A stretch of 64,000 bases of DNA from Halorubrum depositum (GCF_007671725.1 NZ_VCNM01000002.1:1240001-1304000); one strand, 5' to 3'; numbered from the stretch's first letter, positions 53,712 through 63,007 are shown. Notes: generated by a model not told the origin, from the sequence alone. Made by a program: numbers and translations.

Positions 53712-56306
53712 TCAGTCCGCCTTCGCCTGCCAGTCCCGGACGGTGTCTGCGCCGACGCCGTCGACGTCGGCGGCGAGGTCGTCCGGGTCCGCGGACTTGA
53801 GGTCGTCGACGCCGTCGACGCCGACGTCCTGCAGCTTCTCGGCCGTCTTCTCGCCGATCCCCTCGACGGTCTGGAGCTCCGACCCCTCCTGCCGGGCGGT
53901 GAACTCGCGGTAGTTGCAGATCGGACAACCGAGCTCCCACGGCTCGTCGCCGGAGTGGACCCGGAGGTGCGGGAGGTCGTGCTCCTCGCAGCGCTCGTCG
54001 GTGACCTCGATCTCGCCGCGGCGGGGGAGCGGCAGCGAGTAGTCGCAGTCGGGGTAGCGCGTGCAGCCGACGAGCCGAGAGCCGGAGCGGAGGCGCTTGA
54101 TGGCCAGCTCGCCGCCGTCTTCGTCGCCGCAGTCGGGGCAGACGCCGATCACCTCGTCCTCCTGGTCGTCGGCCTCGTCGGCCTTGCACTGCGGGCAGCC
54201 GTGGACGAACGTCTTCCGGCCCGCGAGCATCTTCACGTGCCGGAGGTCGTGCTCCTCGCAGCTCTCGTCTAAGATAAGCGGCTTGCCCGTGGAGGGGAGC
54301 GGGAGGGTGTGCTCGCAGTCGGGGTAGCCGTCGCAGCCGACGAAGTACGACCCCTGTCGGGACTTCCGAACGAGGAGGTCCGCGCCGCACTCGGGGCAGG
54401 GGCCGAGCGTCTTGTCCGCCTTCAGCGACTTCTGCAGGTGGTCGCCGACGGCGTCGCGGGACTCGGTGAGGTCGTCGAATACGCGGTCGAGCAGCTCGCG
54501 GGACGCCTCCGTCACCTCGTCGTACCCCTTCTCGCCGGCCGCGATCGCCTGCATGTCGCGCTCCAGCTGCGCGGTCATCTCCTCGCTGACGATGTGCTCG
54601 GCGAACTCCTCGGCCGCCTCGACGACCGCCTCCGCGAGCCGGGTCGGCCGCGGCGGGTCGCTCTCGATGTAGTTACGGTCGTACAGCTTCTCTAAGGTGC
54701 GGTGGCGGGTCGCCTTCGTGCCGACGCCGCGCTTCTCCATCTCCTCGATGAGCCGCGACTGGCCGTAGCGGCGGGGCGGCTGGGTCTCCTTCGCGTCGGT
54801 GCGGCGGTCGTCGAGCGCGAGCGTCTCGCCGACCTCCACGTCGGGGACGATCCGCTCGTCGCTGGAGCGGTACGGATAGACGTCGTGGTAGCCCGCCTCC
54901 AGGAGCCGCTTGCCGTTCGCCTTCAGCCGGAGCCCGCCGTCGGCGACGAGGTCGGCGGGGCCGTCGGCGTCTTCGGGATTGCGAAGGGCGGCGAGCCCGT
55001 CCGCGCCCTCGGCGATCGCGGTCGCCCCGCCGTTCGCGAGCGCGACGACGCGGAGCCGCTCCCACGTCGCCGGCTCGGCGCAGGTCGCCAAAAAGCGCCG
55101 GACGATCAGCTCGTACACCTCCCACTCGTCCTCCGAGAGGTCCGAGGCGGACGGGAGCTCCCCGGTCGGGTGGATCGGCGGGTGGTCGGTCGTCTCCTCG
55201 TCGCCCTCGGTGGGCTCGATCTCCTCCCGGTCGAGCAGGCTCTTCGCGTCTTTCCCGAACGTCGAGGCGGCCGAGAGCTCCTCTATCAGCTCGCGGGGCT
55301 CTAAGTCCTCGGGGTACACCGTGTTGTCCGTCCGCGGGTAGGTGACGTAGCCGGCGGTGTACAGGTCCTCCGCGAGCGACATGGCGCGCTGGGCGGAGTA
55401 GCCGAGCGACCCGGCGGCGCGGATGAACGCCGTGGTGTTGAACGGGGTCGGCGGCTCGTCGGTGCGCGTCCGGCGGTTCACGTCGTCGACGACGGCCTCG
55501 TCCGCCGCCGCCAGCGCCTCCGTGAGCACCTCGGCGACGTCGCCGTCCCAGACGCGCTGGGCCTCGTTGCCCTCGTCGTTCAGGTAGAAGTAGCGCGCCT
55601 CGAAGGGGTCGCCGCCGGACTTCGTCAGGTTCCCGTACAGCTCCCAGTACGACTCGGGGTCGAACGCCTGGATCTCGCGCTCGCGGTCGACGATGAGCTT
55701 GAGCGTCGGCCCCTGCACCCGGCCGACCGAGATGAAGTCGTCGCCGAGCTGGCGGGCCGATAAGGAGAGGAAGCGGGTGAGCGCCGCGCCCCACGTGAGG
55801 TCGATCACCTGGCGGGCCTCGCCGGCGGCCGCGAGGTCGAAGTCGAGCTCGTCGGGGTTCGCGAACGCCTCGTTGACCTCGTTGTCGGTGATCGAGGAGA
55901 ACCGGACCCGGTCGATGGATGCGTCCTCGTTCACCTCGCGCACCAGCTCGTACGCCTCCTTGCCGATCAGTTCGCCCTCGCGGTCGTAGTCGGTCGCGAT
56001 GACGACCCGGGAGGCGTTCCGTGCGAGCGTCCGGAGCGCGGCGACGATCCCCTCCTGGGTGGGTTCCTTCGTGACCGGCGCGTCGATGAGCTCGACCGGC
56101 TCGACGTCGCGCCAGTCGTTGTACTCGGCCGGGAAGTCGACGCCGACGACGTGGCCCGAGAGGCCGATACAGCGCTTGCCGCCCCATTTGTACACGTTGA
56201 CGTCGTTCCGCCGCTCCGTCGTCGCGGACTCGCCGCTCAGGATCTCGGCGATGCGGCGCGCCGCGTTGTCCTTCTCCGTGATTATCAGCTCGGGGCCGCG
56301 ACTCAT
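53712..56306 (-). CDS. topA: DNA topoisomerase I (type IA)
   Basis: 864 residues. TOPRIM domain at the N-terminus (ELIITEKDNAARRIAEILSG) with the metal-binding VIATDYDREGELIG (about 103-116), and the catalytic tyrosine Y323 in GYVTYPRTD. Three Cys4 zinc modules follow in the last third (CPECGADLLVRKSR..., CPDCGDEDGG..., and a CPICNYRE site), and a helix-hairpin-helix end (TVEGIGEKTAEKLQDVGVDG). The frame opens at 56369, but a TATA-like CCTTTAGAC (56332-56340) 26-34 bases upstream supports the ATG at 56306. Relaxes negative supercoils. Confidence 0.95.
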   Translation of the reverse strand: MSRGPELIITEKDNAARRIAEILSGESATTERRNDVNVYKWGGKRCIGLSGHVVGVDFPAEYNDWRDVEPVELIDAPVTKEPTQEGIVAALRTLARNASRVVIATDYDREGELIGKEAYELVREVNEDASIDRVRFSSITDNEVNEAFANPDELDFDLAAAGEARQVIDLTWGAALTRFLSLSARQLGDDFISVGRVQGPTLKLIVDREREIQAFDPESYWELYGNLTKSGGDPFEARYFYLNDEGNEAQRVWDGDVAEVLTEALAAADEAVVDDVNRRTRTDEPPTPFNTTAFIRAAGSLGYSAQRAMSLAEDLYTAGYVTYPRTDNTVYPEDLEPRELIEELSAASTFGKDAKSLLDREEIEPTEGDEETTDHPPIHPTGELPSASDLSEDEWEVYELIVRRFLATCAEPATWERLRVVALANGGATAIAEGADGLAALRNPEDADGPADLVADGGLRLKANGKRLLEAGYHDVYPYRSSDERIVPDVEVGETLALDDRRTDAKETQPPRRYGQSRLIEEMEKRGVGTKATRHRTLEKLYDRNYIESDPPRPTRLAEAVVEAAEEFAEHIVSEEMTAQLERDMQAIAAGEKGYDEVTEASRELLDRVFDDLTESRDAVGDHLQKSLKADKTLGPCPECGADLLVRKSRQGSYFVGCDGYPDCEHTLPLPSTGKPLILDESCEEHDLRHVKMLAGRKTFVHGCPQCKADEADDQEDEVIGVCPDCGDEDGGELAIKRLRSGSRLVGCTRYPDCDYSLPLPRRGEIEVTDERCEEHDLPHLRVHSGDEPWELGCPICNYREFTARQEGSELQTVEGIGEKTAEKLQDVGVDGVDDLKSADPDDLAADVDGVGADTVRDWQAKAD

Positions 56307-56427
56307 TGCCCCGGGATAGGCGGGTCCTCCGTCTAAAGGTTTCGTGACACAAGTTAAGATCGCCCGCACGCGCGTGAGACGAGCGTCGGTCTCCGTCCGC
56401 GCGCTTCCCCTCGGCTTCGTCGTCCCG

Positions 56428-57621
56428 CTACTCCTCGCTTTCCTCGTCTTCCTCGGTCGGCACGCCCGCGAGGTTCCCCTCCTCGTCGAACAGCTTGGTG
56501 CGGAGGAACCGCGCGCGGTAGCGGTTCGCGCCCTCCTTCGTGTCCGCTTCGCGGATCTCGTCTATCCGCCCGTCCGCGACCGCGTCGACGATGTCCTCGA
56601 CCTGCTCCTTCTCGCTCGGCGTCAGCTCGAACTCGTACGTCCGCGGCTGCTCGCTCTCCAGCCGCGTCCACTTGCGGGCGGCCGAGACGACGACCGAGCA
56701 GGGCTCACGGCAGGGGAAGACGCCGTCGCCGCCGTCGACGTCGAGGTCGGTCTCGTCGTCGTACTCCCACTCGCGGCGCTTCAGACACTGCGAGTCGTCG
56801 CAGCACGCCTCCGCGACCCAGTTCACGTGCTCGTGGCCCTCGCCGCGGTCCCACGTCTTCACGACCCCGTAGATGCCCGACTGGCGCTCCATCGTCTCGC
56901 GCCAGTGGCTCACGTCGAGCTCGCCCTCCCGCTCGCGGTGCCAGTTGGCGACCGTCGCGGGGTATATCGTCTCGACCGCCTCGTAGGCGTCCCGGGGGCC
57001 GAGCTCCGGGAAGACCCATCCGCCCGCGAGCGACGGCGCGGTCTTGAGGGGGCGGTAGCGTCCCTTCTCGTCGTACGTGACGAGTTCGCGTGCGTCGAGC
57101 GGGTCCTCGTACGCGTCGAGCTCGTCGACCGGGACGCCGGCGTCGTCGGCGTGGCGCACGTCGTACCGGCGCTCCCCGCGGTCGGTTATCGTGGCCGTGA
57201 TCTTCAGTTCGCCCCACGCGCGCTCGATCCCCTCCGCGAGCGCGGCGTAGCGGGTCGCCACCGTCGCGCCGTCGGCGTCCTCCAACCAGCGCAGGAACGC
57301 CCGGCGGGGACCGAACTCGCCGACGACGCGCTCGAAGGTGTACCAGTCCGTGACCGCGGGGGCGCGCTCGGCGAGCGCCTCGTGGAGCTCGCCCTCCGTC
57401 AGCCCGGTGCGGCGGTCGCCGTCGGCGAAGACGTACCGGTCCTCGTCGATGTCGCCGCGCAGGTCGGGAGCGACGCTGAACCCCTCGAACCGGAGCGGGT
57501 CGCCGGGCGTCTTGTCGGAGAGCGCGTCGAGGACCGCGTCGAAGGCGTCGCTCGGGAGGTCGATCGAGGGCACCTCGGGATCGCTTCCGGAGTCTGCCGA
57601 CTCCGCGGCGGGTTCTGACAT
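56428..57621 (-). CDS. DR2241-type Fe-S protein, partner of CbiX
   Basis: 397 residues. No CbiX domain remains; the body resembles the stabilising and 4Fe-4S part of Deinococcus DR2241. A cysteine cluster near residues 285-325 (EACCDDSQCLKRREWEYDD, then VFPCREPCSVV) can hold an iron-sulfur cluster. The N-terminal ~100 residues are acidic and helical (EGELHEALAERAPAVTDWYT). It starts 2 bases after the cbiX stop, so it is co-transcribed with it. Probable role: electron transfer or assembly during cobaltochelation, an inference from the neighbour. Confidence 0.72.
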   Translation of the reverse strand: MSEPAAESADSGSDPEVPSIDLPSDAFDAVLDALSDKTPGDPLRFEGFSVAPDLRGDIDEDRYVFADGDRRTGLTEGELHEALAERAPAVTDWYTFERVVGEFGPRRAFLRWLEDADGATVATRYAALAEGIERAWGELKITATITDRGERRYDVRHADDAGVPVDELDAYEDPLDARELVTYDEKGRYRPLKTAPSLAGGWVFPELGPRDAYEAVETIYPATVANWHREREGELDVSHWRETMERQSGIYGVVKTWDRGEGHEHVNWVAEACCDDSQCLKRREWEYDDETDLDVDGGDGVFPCREPCSVVVSAARKWTRLESEQPRTYEFELTPSEKEQVEDIVDAVADGRIDEIREADTKEGANRYRARFLRTKLFDEEGNLAGVPTEEDEESEE

Positions 57622-57623
57622 CG

Positions 57624-58493
57624 TCAGTCCCCCGTGGCGACGCGGGTGGTCTCGCGCACGTCGTCGAGCGCGCCTCCGAGGTCGGCGCCGGCGTCGGCCG
57701 CGCGCTCCATGACGACGTCGGCCATCAGGGGCTCGGTGCCCACGGCGCCGGCGTACCAGATTCGGGTCCCGTCCACCGCGGTCGGCACGTCGTACCCCTC
57801 CGTGTGGTCCTCGCAGAGCCCGACGTCCTCCGGGATGTCCTCCTGGGTGTGGTAGCCGTCGGCGATGAACAGCGGGACGAGGACGACGTCGTCGCTCTCG
57901 AAGAAGTCGGGGAGGTCGTCGACCTCGGGGTCCTCGTCCATGTACAGCGCCTCCACCTCGTCGAAGCGGTCCCGCTCGGCGATCCGGTCGGCGTGGTACT
58001 CGATCGCCTTCGCCGAGTTCTCGTTGCGCTCGGTGCCGTGGCCGACGACGGCGAGGCCGAACCCGTCGCCCACGTCGGGGTCGCCGGTGACCGACTCCGC
58101 GCGCCGGACGATCACGTCGGTCATCGCGCGGTGGGTCCCCACCGGGCCGCAGTAGTGGACCTCGCGGTCGATGTCCTCGGCGACGAGCGTTGCCTGGTCG
58201 GCCGAGAGGCCGTCCGAGTCCCACGCTGAGACGTCCCAGCCGTCGAGCCGGAGCTCGCGCGGGATCACCTGCTCGGTGAAGTACCCCTCCGAGACGAACA
58301 GCGGGACGACGTAGACCTCGTCGCCTTCGACGGTGCGGAGCACCTCCCGGAAGTGCGGTTCCTCCTTCCAGAAGCCGGTCTTCACCTCGTCGAACGCGCC
58401 GGTCGCGCGGATCGTGTCCGCGTGGTCGTACGTCGGCGCGCTCGACTCCGGATTGAGGTGCGAGCCGTGTGCGACGATGACGAGCGACTGCAT
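57624..58493 (-). CDS. cbiX: Sirohydrochlorin cobaltochelatase
   Basis: 289 residues made of two CbiX modules. The first begins LVIVAHGSHLNPESSAPTYD and the second VVGHGTERNENSAKAIEYH; the His residues of these two loops are the usual metal-handling histidines. LFVSEGYFTEQVIPREL and PLFIADGYHTQEDIPEDVG are matching loops of the two halves. It puts cobalt into sirohydrochlorin early in anaerobic cobamide synthesis and so complements the distant late operon. Start: ATG at 58493 (58499 is two codons earlier), with a TATA-like CCTAAGAG about 25 bases upstream. Confidence 0.9.
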   Translation of the reverse strand: MQSLVIVAHGSHLNPESSAPTYDHADTIRATGAFDEVKTGFWKEEPHFREVLRTVEGDEVYVVPLFVSEGYFTEQVIPRELRLDGWDVSAWDSDGLSADQATLVAEDIDREVHYCGPVGTHRAMTDVIVRRAESVTGDPDVGDGFGLAVVGHGTERNENSAKAIEYHADRIAERDRFDEVEALYMDEDPEVDDLPDFFESDDVVLVPLFIADGYHTQEDIPEDVGLCEDHTEGYDVPTAVDGTRIWYAGAVGTEPLMADVVMERAADAGADLGGALDDVRETTRVATGD

Positions 58494-58643
58494 ACCCACG
58501 CTGGGGGCGCGCCGCTCTTAGGGACTTCGGCACGTGCGGCGCGGCGGGAACGCGGCGGCCGCGCGCTCCGCCGCGCTCCGGCGGGATGACGGTCGCCGAT
58601 CCGGACCGAAATCGCCATGGCGGCCCGCGCCGCACTCCCGACC

Positions 58644-59198
58644 ATGTCGCTGGCAGCCGACACCCGCGAAGCGGCCCGGGCCCGCCCGTTCGTCCTCGAC
58701 GCGCTCCGCGCCGGCGTGTTGAACCACAGCGCCGCCGCCGCGTGGCTCGCCGACGAGGCCGACCTCGGCGGCGGTGACGCCGACGCGGACACCGACGCGA
58801 TCGCGACCGCGCTCCGCCGATTCCGGGAGGATCTCCCCGCGTACGCGACCGCCGAGCGCGCGGCGAGCGTGTCGATGCGGAGCGGGGTCGGGGTGCTCGA
58901 GGGGAAGCGAGACGCCGCCGGCGACGGCGCCGACTCCCTCCTCCGGGTCGGCGGCGCGGCGGTCGTCTCCGAGGGACGCGACACCGCCGTCCTCGCGACC
59001 GGCGACGTCGACGCCGGGGTGCTCGCGACCGTCCTCCGCCGCCTCGACGCCGCCGACGTCGACGTCGCGGCGGCGGGAGTCGCCGGGGACGCCCTCGTCG
59101 TCGTCGTGGGGCGGCGCGACGGCGCGACGGCGGTGCGGGTCGCCGAGAACGCGCTGACGGCGGTGCCGACCGACGGCGCCGCCGGCGCGGACGGATGA
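58644..59198 (+). CDS. Conserved haloarchaeal protein, unknown function (DUF7523-like)
   Basis: 184 residues. Starts MSLAADTREAARARPFVLDA and continues with a helical N-terminal half (RAGVLNHSAAAAWLADEADL, IATALRRFREDLPAYATAER); residues ~90-175 read as two ACT-like beta-alpha-beta pieces (AAVVSEGRDTAVLATGDVDA, DVAAAGVAGDALVVVVGRRD). May sense a small ligand. Divergent from cbiX; followed 42 bases on by pheA with its amino-acid binding ACT domain. Confidence 0.72.
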   Translation: MSLAADTREAARARPFVLDALRAGVLNHSAAAAWLADEADLGGGDADADTDAIATALRRFREDLPAYATAERAASVSMRSGVGVLEGKRDAAGDGADSLLRVGGAAVVSEGRDTAVLATGDVDAGVLATVLRRLDAADVDVAAAGVAGDALVVVVGRRDGATAVRVAENALTAVPTDGAAGADG

Positions 59199-59240
59199 GA
59201 CCCCGCACGCTTTTCTAACGCGGTCTGATAGGTAGGGGCG

Positions 59241-60047
59241 ATGAACGCCGTCACGCTCGGTCCCGCCGGCACGTACTCACACCGTGCGGCGCGGGCCGTC
59301 GCCGCCGAGGTGTCGTTCCGCGAGTCGGTCACCGCCATCGTCGACGCCGTCGCCTCCGGCGAGTTCGAGCGGGGAGTCGTGCCCATCGAGAACAGCATCG
59401 AGGGCTCCGTCACGGAGAGCCTCGACGCGCTGGCGGAGTACGACGTCGCGGTCACCCGCGAGGTGGTCACCCCGATCCGGCACGCCCTCCTCGCGCAGGG
59501 GTCCGAGTTCGAGGTCGTCGCCAGCCACTCGCAGGCGCTCGCGCAGTGCCGGAACTGGCTCGAGGAGCACTACCCGGACGCCGGCCTCGAGGCGGTCGCC
59601 TCCACCGCCCGCGGGGTCGAGCGCGCCCGCGAGGACGCCCGCATCGCCGGGATCGGCCACCCGGACAACGCCGGCGACGACCTCACCATCCTCGCGGAAG
59701 ACATCCAGGACCGCACCTCCAACGCGACCCGGTTCCTCGTCGTCGCGCCCGCGTCCGCGCGCTCGGACGCCGGCGGGAAGACCACTCTCATCGTCTACCC
59801 GAACGCGAACTACCCCGGGCTCCTGCTGGAGCTGTTGGAGGCGTTCGCCGACCGCAACCTCAACCTCTCGCGGATCGAGTCGCGCCCGAGCGGGGAGCGC
59901 CTCGGCGACTACCTGTTCCACTTCGACGTCGACGCCGGGCTCTACGAGGACCACATGGCGAAGGCGGTCGAGGACGTCGAGGCGATCGCCGACAACGGGT
60001 GGGTGCGCGTGCTGGGCTCGTACGACACCGAACACGTGCTGGAGTAG
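59241..60047 (+). CDS. pheA: Prephenate dehydratase
   Basis: 268 residues. The dehydratase domain starts LGPAGTYSHRAARAVAAEVS and has VPIENSIEGSVTESLDALAE and the TRFLVV motif with the conserved Thr; the C-terminal ACT domain has LSRIESRPSGERLGDYLFHF, including the ESRP phenylalanine-feedback motif. Makes phenylpyruvate for phenylalanine synthesis. A CTTTTCTAAC box ends about 20 bases before the ATG, supporting a leaderless start. Confidence 0.94.
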   Translation: MNAVTLGPAGTYSHRAARAVAAEVSFRESVTAIVDAVASGEFERGVVPIENSIEGSVTESLDALAEYDVAVTREVVTPIRHALLAQGSEFEVVASHSQALAQCRNWLEEHYPDAGLEAVASTARGVERAREDARIAGIGHPDNAGDDLTILAEDIQDRTSNATRFLVVAPASARSDAGGKTTLIVYPNANYPGLLLELLEAFADRNLNLSRIESRPSGERLGDYLFHFDVDAGLYEDHMAKAVEDVEAIADNGWVRVLGSYDTEHVLE

Positions 60048-60215
60048 CGCTTTCCGTCCGGTTTCGGTCCGTTCCGAACCCGTTCCTCTCGTCCCGACGA
60101 TCGACCGAAACCGGCAATATCGACGGAGATTTGGGCCTCTTTACTGCGGAAATATGGTTACTTTCACAAAATAGTTGATTGCATACTGTGGCGTTCGTAC
60201 GCGTGGGTATATCCC

Positions 60216-60710
60216 ATGAACGCTAACAGACGGACGGTACTCAGGGGCGTCGGCGCGGGAACAGCAACGCTACTCGGCGGGGTCGGTGCGGCCGCGGCCA
60301 GGCCGCCGAGCGAGGGCGACACCATCGTCGACGTGGCCGCCGCGGCCGACGGCTTCGACGTGCTCGTCGCCGCGGTCCAGGAGGTGGGCCTCGTCGAGAC
60401 GCTGAGCGGGAACCGGCAGCTGACCGTGTTCGCGCCGACCGACGCGGCGTTCAACGCCGCCAACATCACTGTCGACAACGTGGACGAAGTGGACGACGAG
60501 TTCCTGCTCGACGTCCTCACTTATCACGTCACGCCCGGTCGCCGTGACGCGGAGTCGGTCACCACGTCGGACGAGCTGCCGACGCTGAACGGCGCGAAGG
60601 TCGACGTGGAGGGGACCAACCTCAACGGCGACCAGGCCGATATCGTCGATACGAACATCGAGGCGTCGAACGGCTTCATCCACGTCATCGACGGCGTGTT
60701 GCTGCCGTAG
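60216..60710 (+). CDS. Exported fasciclin-domain protein
   Basis: 164 residues. Twin-arginine leader (NRRTVLRGVGAGTATLLGGV, ending AAARPPSE) without a lipobox Cys, then a single FAS1 domain: VAAADGFDVLVAAVQEVGLV, LTVFAPTDAAFN (H1 motif) and the C-terminal SNGFIHVIDGVLLP (H2 motif), with YHVTPGRRDA between. FAS1 domains mediate adhesion. Monocistronic; TATA-like GCATACTG at 60181-60188, 28-35 bases upstream. Confidence 0.9.
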   Translation: MNANRRTVLRGVGAGTATLLGGVGAAAARPPSEGDTIVDVAAAADGFDVLVAAVQEVGLVETLSGNRQLTVFAPTDAAFNAANITVDNVDEVDDEFLLDVLTYHVTPGRRDAESVTTSDELPTLNGAKVDVEGTNLNGDQADIVDTNIEASNGFIHVIDGVLLP

Positions 60711-60814
60711 CGGGCCCCGCAGTCCGATGGTCCCCGACGACGTGACGCGCCCTCCCTCCGCCGCGGTACGGGTATCCGCGCGTTTATGTATCACACCGCC
60801 GTTGAATTCGGTCG

Positions 60815-61090
60815 ATGGAGCCGGTTCTCTGGCAGGTGTTGGCCGGGACGCGGGGCGGCCCCAATCGGGCCCGCCTGCTCCGCGCGCTCGACGAACGGCC
60901 GCGGAACGCCAACCAGCTCGCCGAGGACCTCGATCTCGCGTACAAGACCGTCAGACACCACCTCGAGGTGCTCGAGGAGAACGGCGTGGTCGAGAGCACC
61001 GAACAGAGCTACGGTGCGGTTTATCTGCCGACCGACCGAACCCGGAATCACTGGGAGACCGTCGAGAACATCATCGACCAAGTGGAGTGA
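60815..61090 (+). CDS. Winged helix-turn-helix transcriptional regulator
   Basis: 91 residues, ArsR-like wHTH: RARLLRALDERPRNANQLAE, then the recognition helix LDLAYKTVRHHLEVLEENGV and the wing ESTEQSYGAVYLPTDR. No metal-binding cysteine cluster. It is followed two bases later by an 18-residue ORF and then a three-helix membrane protein, so it probably regulates its own operon. Leaderless: TTTATG at 60783-60788 sits 27-32 bases upstream. Confidence 0.87.
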   Translation: MEPVLWQVLAGTRGGPNRARLLRALDERPRNANQLAEDLDLAYKTVRHHLEVLEENGVVESTEQSYGAVYLPTDRTRNHWETVENIIDQVE

Positions 61091-61092
61091 GC

Positions 61093-61149
61093 ATGACCCG
61101 AACCTGGAACGCAACGGCCGACAGCGGAATCGACGGGGGCGCGGAATGA
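61093..61149 (+). CDS. Possible 18-residue linker ORF between regulator and membrane protein
   Basis: ATG frame MTRTWNATADSGIDGGAE begins 2 bases after the regulator's stop and its stop overlaps the next start as ATGA. It would keep ribosomes moving from the regulator to the membrane protein across a 55-base gap. Could be a remnant of a longer protein, or chance. Confidence 0.35.
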   Translation: MTRTWNATADSGIDGGAE

Positions 61150-61427
61150 CCCTCACGCTCGACGTGGCGCGAGTCGCCGCGGCGGTGAACATCCTGCTGC
61201 TGCTCGTCCTCGTCGGAATCTGGGGACGGAACTACCTCGAGATCCGCTCGAAGCACACCCTCGGATCGACGCTGTTCGCGCTCTTTCTGCTCGCCGAGAA
61301 CGCGCTGGCGCTGTTCTACTACCTCAACCCGCCCCAGATGTCGACGCCGGCGGTCAGAGCGATGATGTACCTCCAGATCCTGGAGTTCGTCGGGATCGCC
61401 TTCCTCGTCTACGTGACCTGGGACTGA
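61146..61427 (+). CDS. Small three-helix membrane protein (DUF7521-like)
   Basis: 93 residues: helices about 8-26 (ARVAAAVNILLLLVLVGIW), 41-60 (TLFALFLLAENALALFYYL) and 72-92 (MYLQILEFVGIAFLVYVTWD). No charged motif beyond the RSKH loop. Such proteins commonly sit after a winged-helix regulator in haloarchaea; the role is unknown. Confidence 0.75.
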   Translation: MTLTLDVARVAAAVNILLLLVLVGIWGRNYLEIRSKHTLGSTLFALFLLAENALALFYYLNPPQMSTPAVRAMMYLQILEFVGIAFLVYVTWD

Positions 61428-61464
61428 CGCCGCCGTCTTCTCTTCTGCCTCCGCCCGCCCCACC

Positions 61465-62973
61465 CTACTCGAACCGGTACGTCGCCCCGTCCGGCCCGTC
61501 CTCGATCTCGACGCCGACCTCGCGGAGCGCGTCGCGTAGCTCGTCGGCGCGCTCGTAGTTGCCGGCTTCCCGCTCGGCCTCGCGCACGTCCAGGATCAGC
61601 TCGACGAGCTCGCCGGCCAGCTCCACGTCGCCGTCGCTCTCCGTCTCGAACTGGAGCCCCAGCACGTCGCCGCCGAGCGCCTCGAACGCCTCGACCGCCT
61701 CGCGGAGGCCGCGGTAGTCGTAGGCGTCGCCCGGTCCGTCGTCGCCGGTTCCACTCCCGTCCACCCCGTCCACGTGCCGGTTCACGGCGTCCGTCAGCTC
61801 CAGCAGCGCGGCGGTCGCCTCTCGGAGGTTCAGGTCGTCGTTCATCGCCGCGGCGAACTCGTCTCGGGCGGTCGCGACCGTCTCGCGGAGCTCGCCGTCT
61901 TCGGCCTTCGCGCGGGCGTTCACCGAGTCGAGCGCGTCGACGGCGCGGTCGTAGGTCCGGGAGAGGCGCTCCCAGCGCTCCTCGGCCTCCGCGATCGTCT
62001 CCTCGGTGAGCGCCTGCTCGGAGCGGTAGGCGGCGCCGGCGTAGAAGGTGCGGATCACGTTGACGCCGAGCTCCTCTAAGGCGTCCGGAACGGTCCAGAA
62101 GTTGCCGATCGAGGAGGACATCTTCTCGCCCTCCATCTCCAGGAGGCCGACGTGGAGCCAGTGGCGGGCGAACGTCTCGCCGGTCGCCGCCTCCGACTGC
62201 GCAATCTCGTTCTCGTGGTGCGGGAAGACCAGATCGCGCCCGCCCATGTGGATATCGAGGGTGTCGCCGAGGTGCGTCGTCGACATCGCCGAGCACTCGA
62301 CGTGCCACCCCGGGCGCCCCTCGCCCCACGGGGAGTCCCACGTCTCGCCCTCCGGCACGGCGTCGCCGTGGTCGTGCTTCGCGTGCTCGCGCGCGGCGGT
62401 CTCGCTCACGCCCCCGGCCTTCCACAGCGCGAAGTCCGAGGGGTTGCGCTTCTCCGACCGCTCGTCCGGCTCGCCCTGCGCCTCCAGCTCGTCGACGTCC
62501 TGGTTCGAGAGCTTCCCGTACTCCTCGAACGTCGTGACGTCGAAGTAGACGGAGCCGTTCGACTCGTAGGCGTACCCCTTCTCGACGAGCGTCTCGACGA
62601 GGTCGCGGATCTCCGGCACGTGCTCGGTGACGCGGGGGTACACCTCCGCGCGCAGGAGGTTCAGCCCGCGCATCGCGTCGAAGGTGGTCGCGGTGAACGC
62701 CTCTGCCACGTCGCGCTCGGCGGCCCACTCGTCGCGCTCGCCGACGCGGGCCGTGATCTTCTCGTTGACGTCGGTGACGTTCTCGACGTGACGCACGTCG
62801 TAGCCGAGGTGCGCCAGCCACCGGTGGAGGACGTCGGCGTGGAACCACAGCCGGGCGTGGCCGAGGTGGGGGTCGTCCGACACCGTCAGCCCGCAGACGT
62901 ACAGCGTGACGTCGCCGTCGGCCGTGAACTCGACGCGCTCGTCTGCCAGGGTGTCGGTAACGACGAGACTCAT
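61465..62973 (-). CDS. cysS: Cysteinyl-tRNA synthetase
   Basis: 502 residues, class I synthetase. Zinc ligand C27 in YVCGLTV, the HIGH motif as PHLGHAR (residues 35-41), the second zinc site in HVECSAMS and WDSPWGEGRPGWH, and the KMSKS loop as EKMSSSIGNF. The first signature is HLGH instead of HIGH, a normal variant. The C-terminal anticodon domain ends GPDGATYRFE. An acidic Gly-rich loop (VDGVDGSGTGDDGPGDAYDY) lies near residue 400. TATA-like GATTTAAAAG at 62998-63007 supports the leaderless ATG. Confidence 0.95.
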   Translation of the reverse strand: MSLVVTDTLADERVEFTADGDVTLYVCGLTVSDDPHLGHARLWFHADVLHRWLAHLGYDVRHVENVTDVNEKITARVGERDEWAAERDVAEAFTATTFDAMRGLNLLRAEVYPRVTEHVPEIRDLVETLVEKGYAYESNGSVYFDVTTFEEYGKLSNQDVDELEAQGEPDERSEKRNPSDFALWKAGGVSETAAREHAKHDHGDAVPEGETWDSPWGEGRPGWHVECSAMSTTHLGDTLDIHMGGRDLVFPHHENEIAQSEAATGETFARHWLHVGLLEMEGEKMSSSIGNFWTVPDALEELGVNVIRTFYAGAAYRSEQALTEETIAEAEERWERLSRTYDRAVDALDSVNARAKAEDGELRETVATARDEFAAAMNDDLNLREATAALLELTDAVNRHVDGVDGSGTGDDGPGDAYDYRGLREAVEAFEALGGDVLGLQFETESDGDVELAGELVELILDVREAEREAGNYERADELRDALREVGVEIEDGPDGATYRFE

Positions 62974-62997
62974 TAGCGGGTGATTGCCGGGGTGAGA

Positions 62998-63007
62998 CTT
63001 TTAAATC
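62998..63007 (-). promoter_or_regulatory. TATA-like box of cysS
   Basis: GATTTAAAAG on the minus strand, 25-34 bases upstream of the ATG at 62973. Confidence 0.5.
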
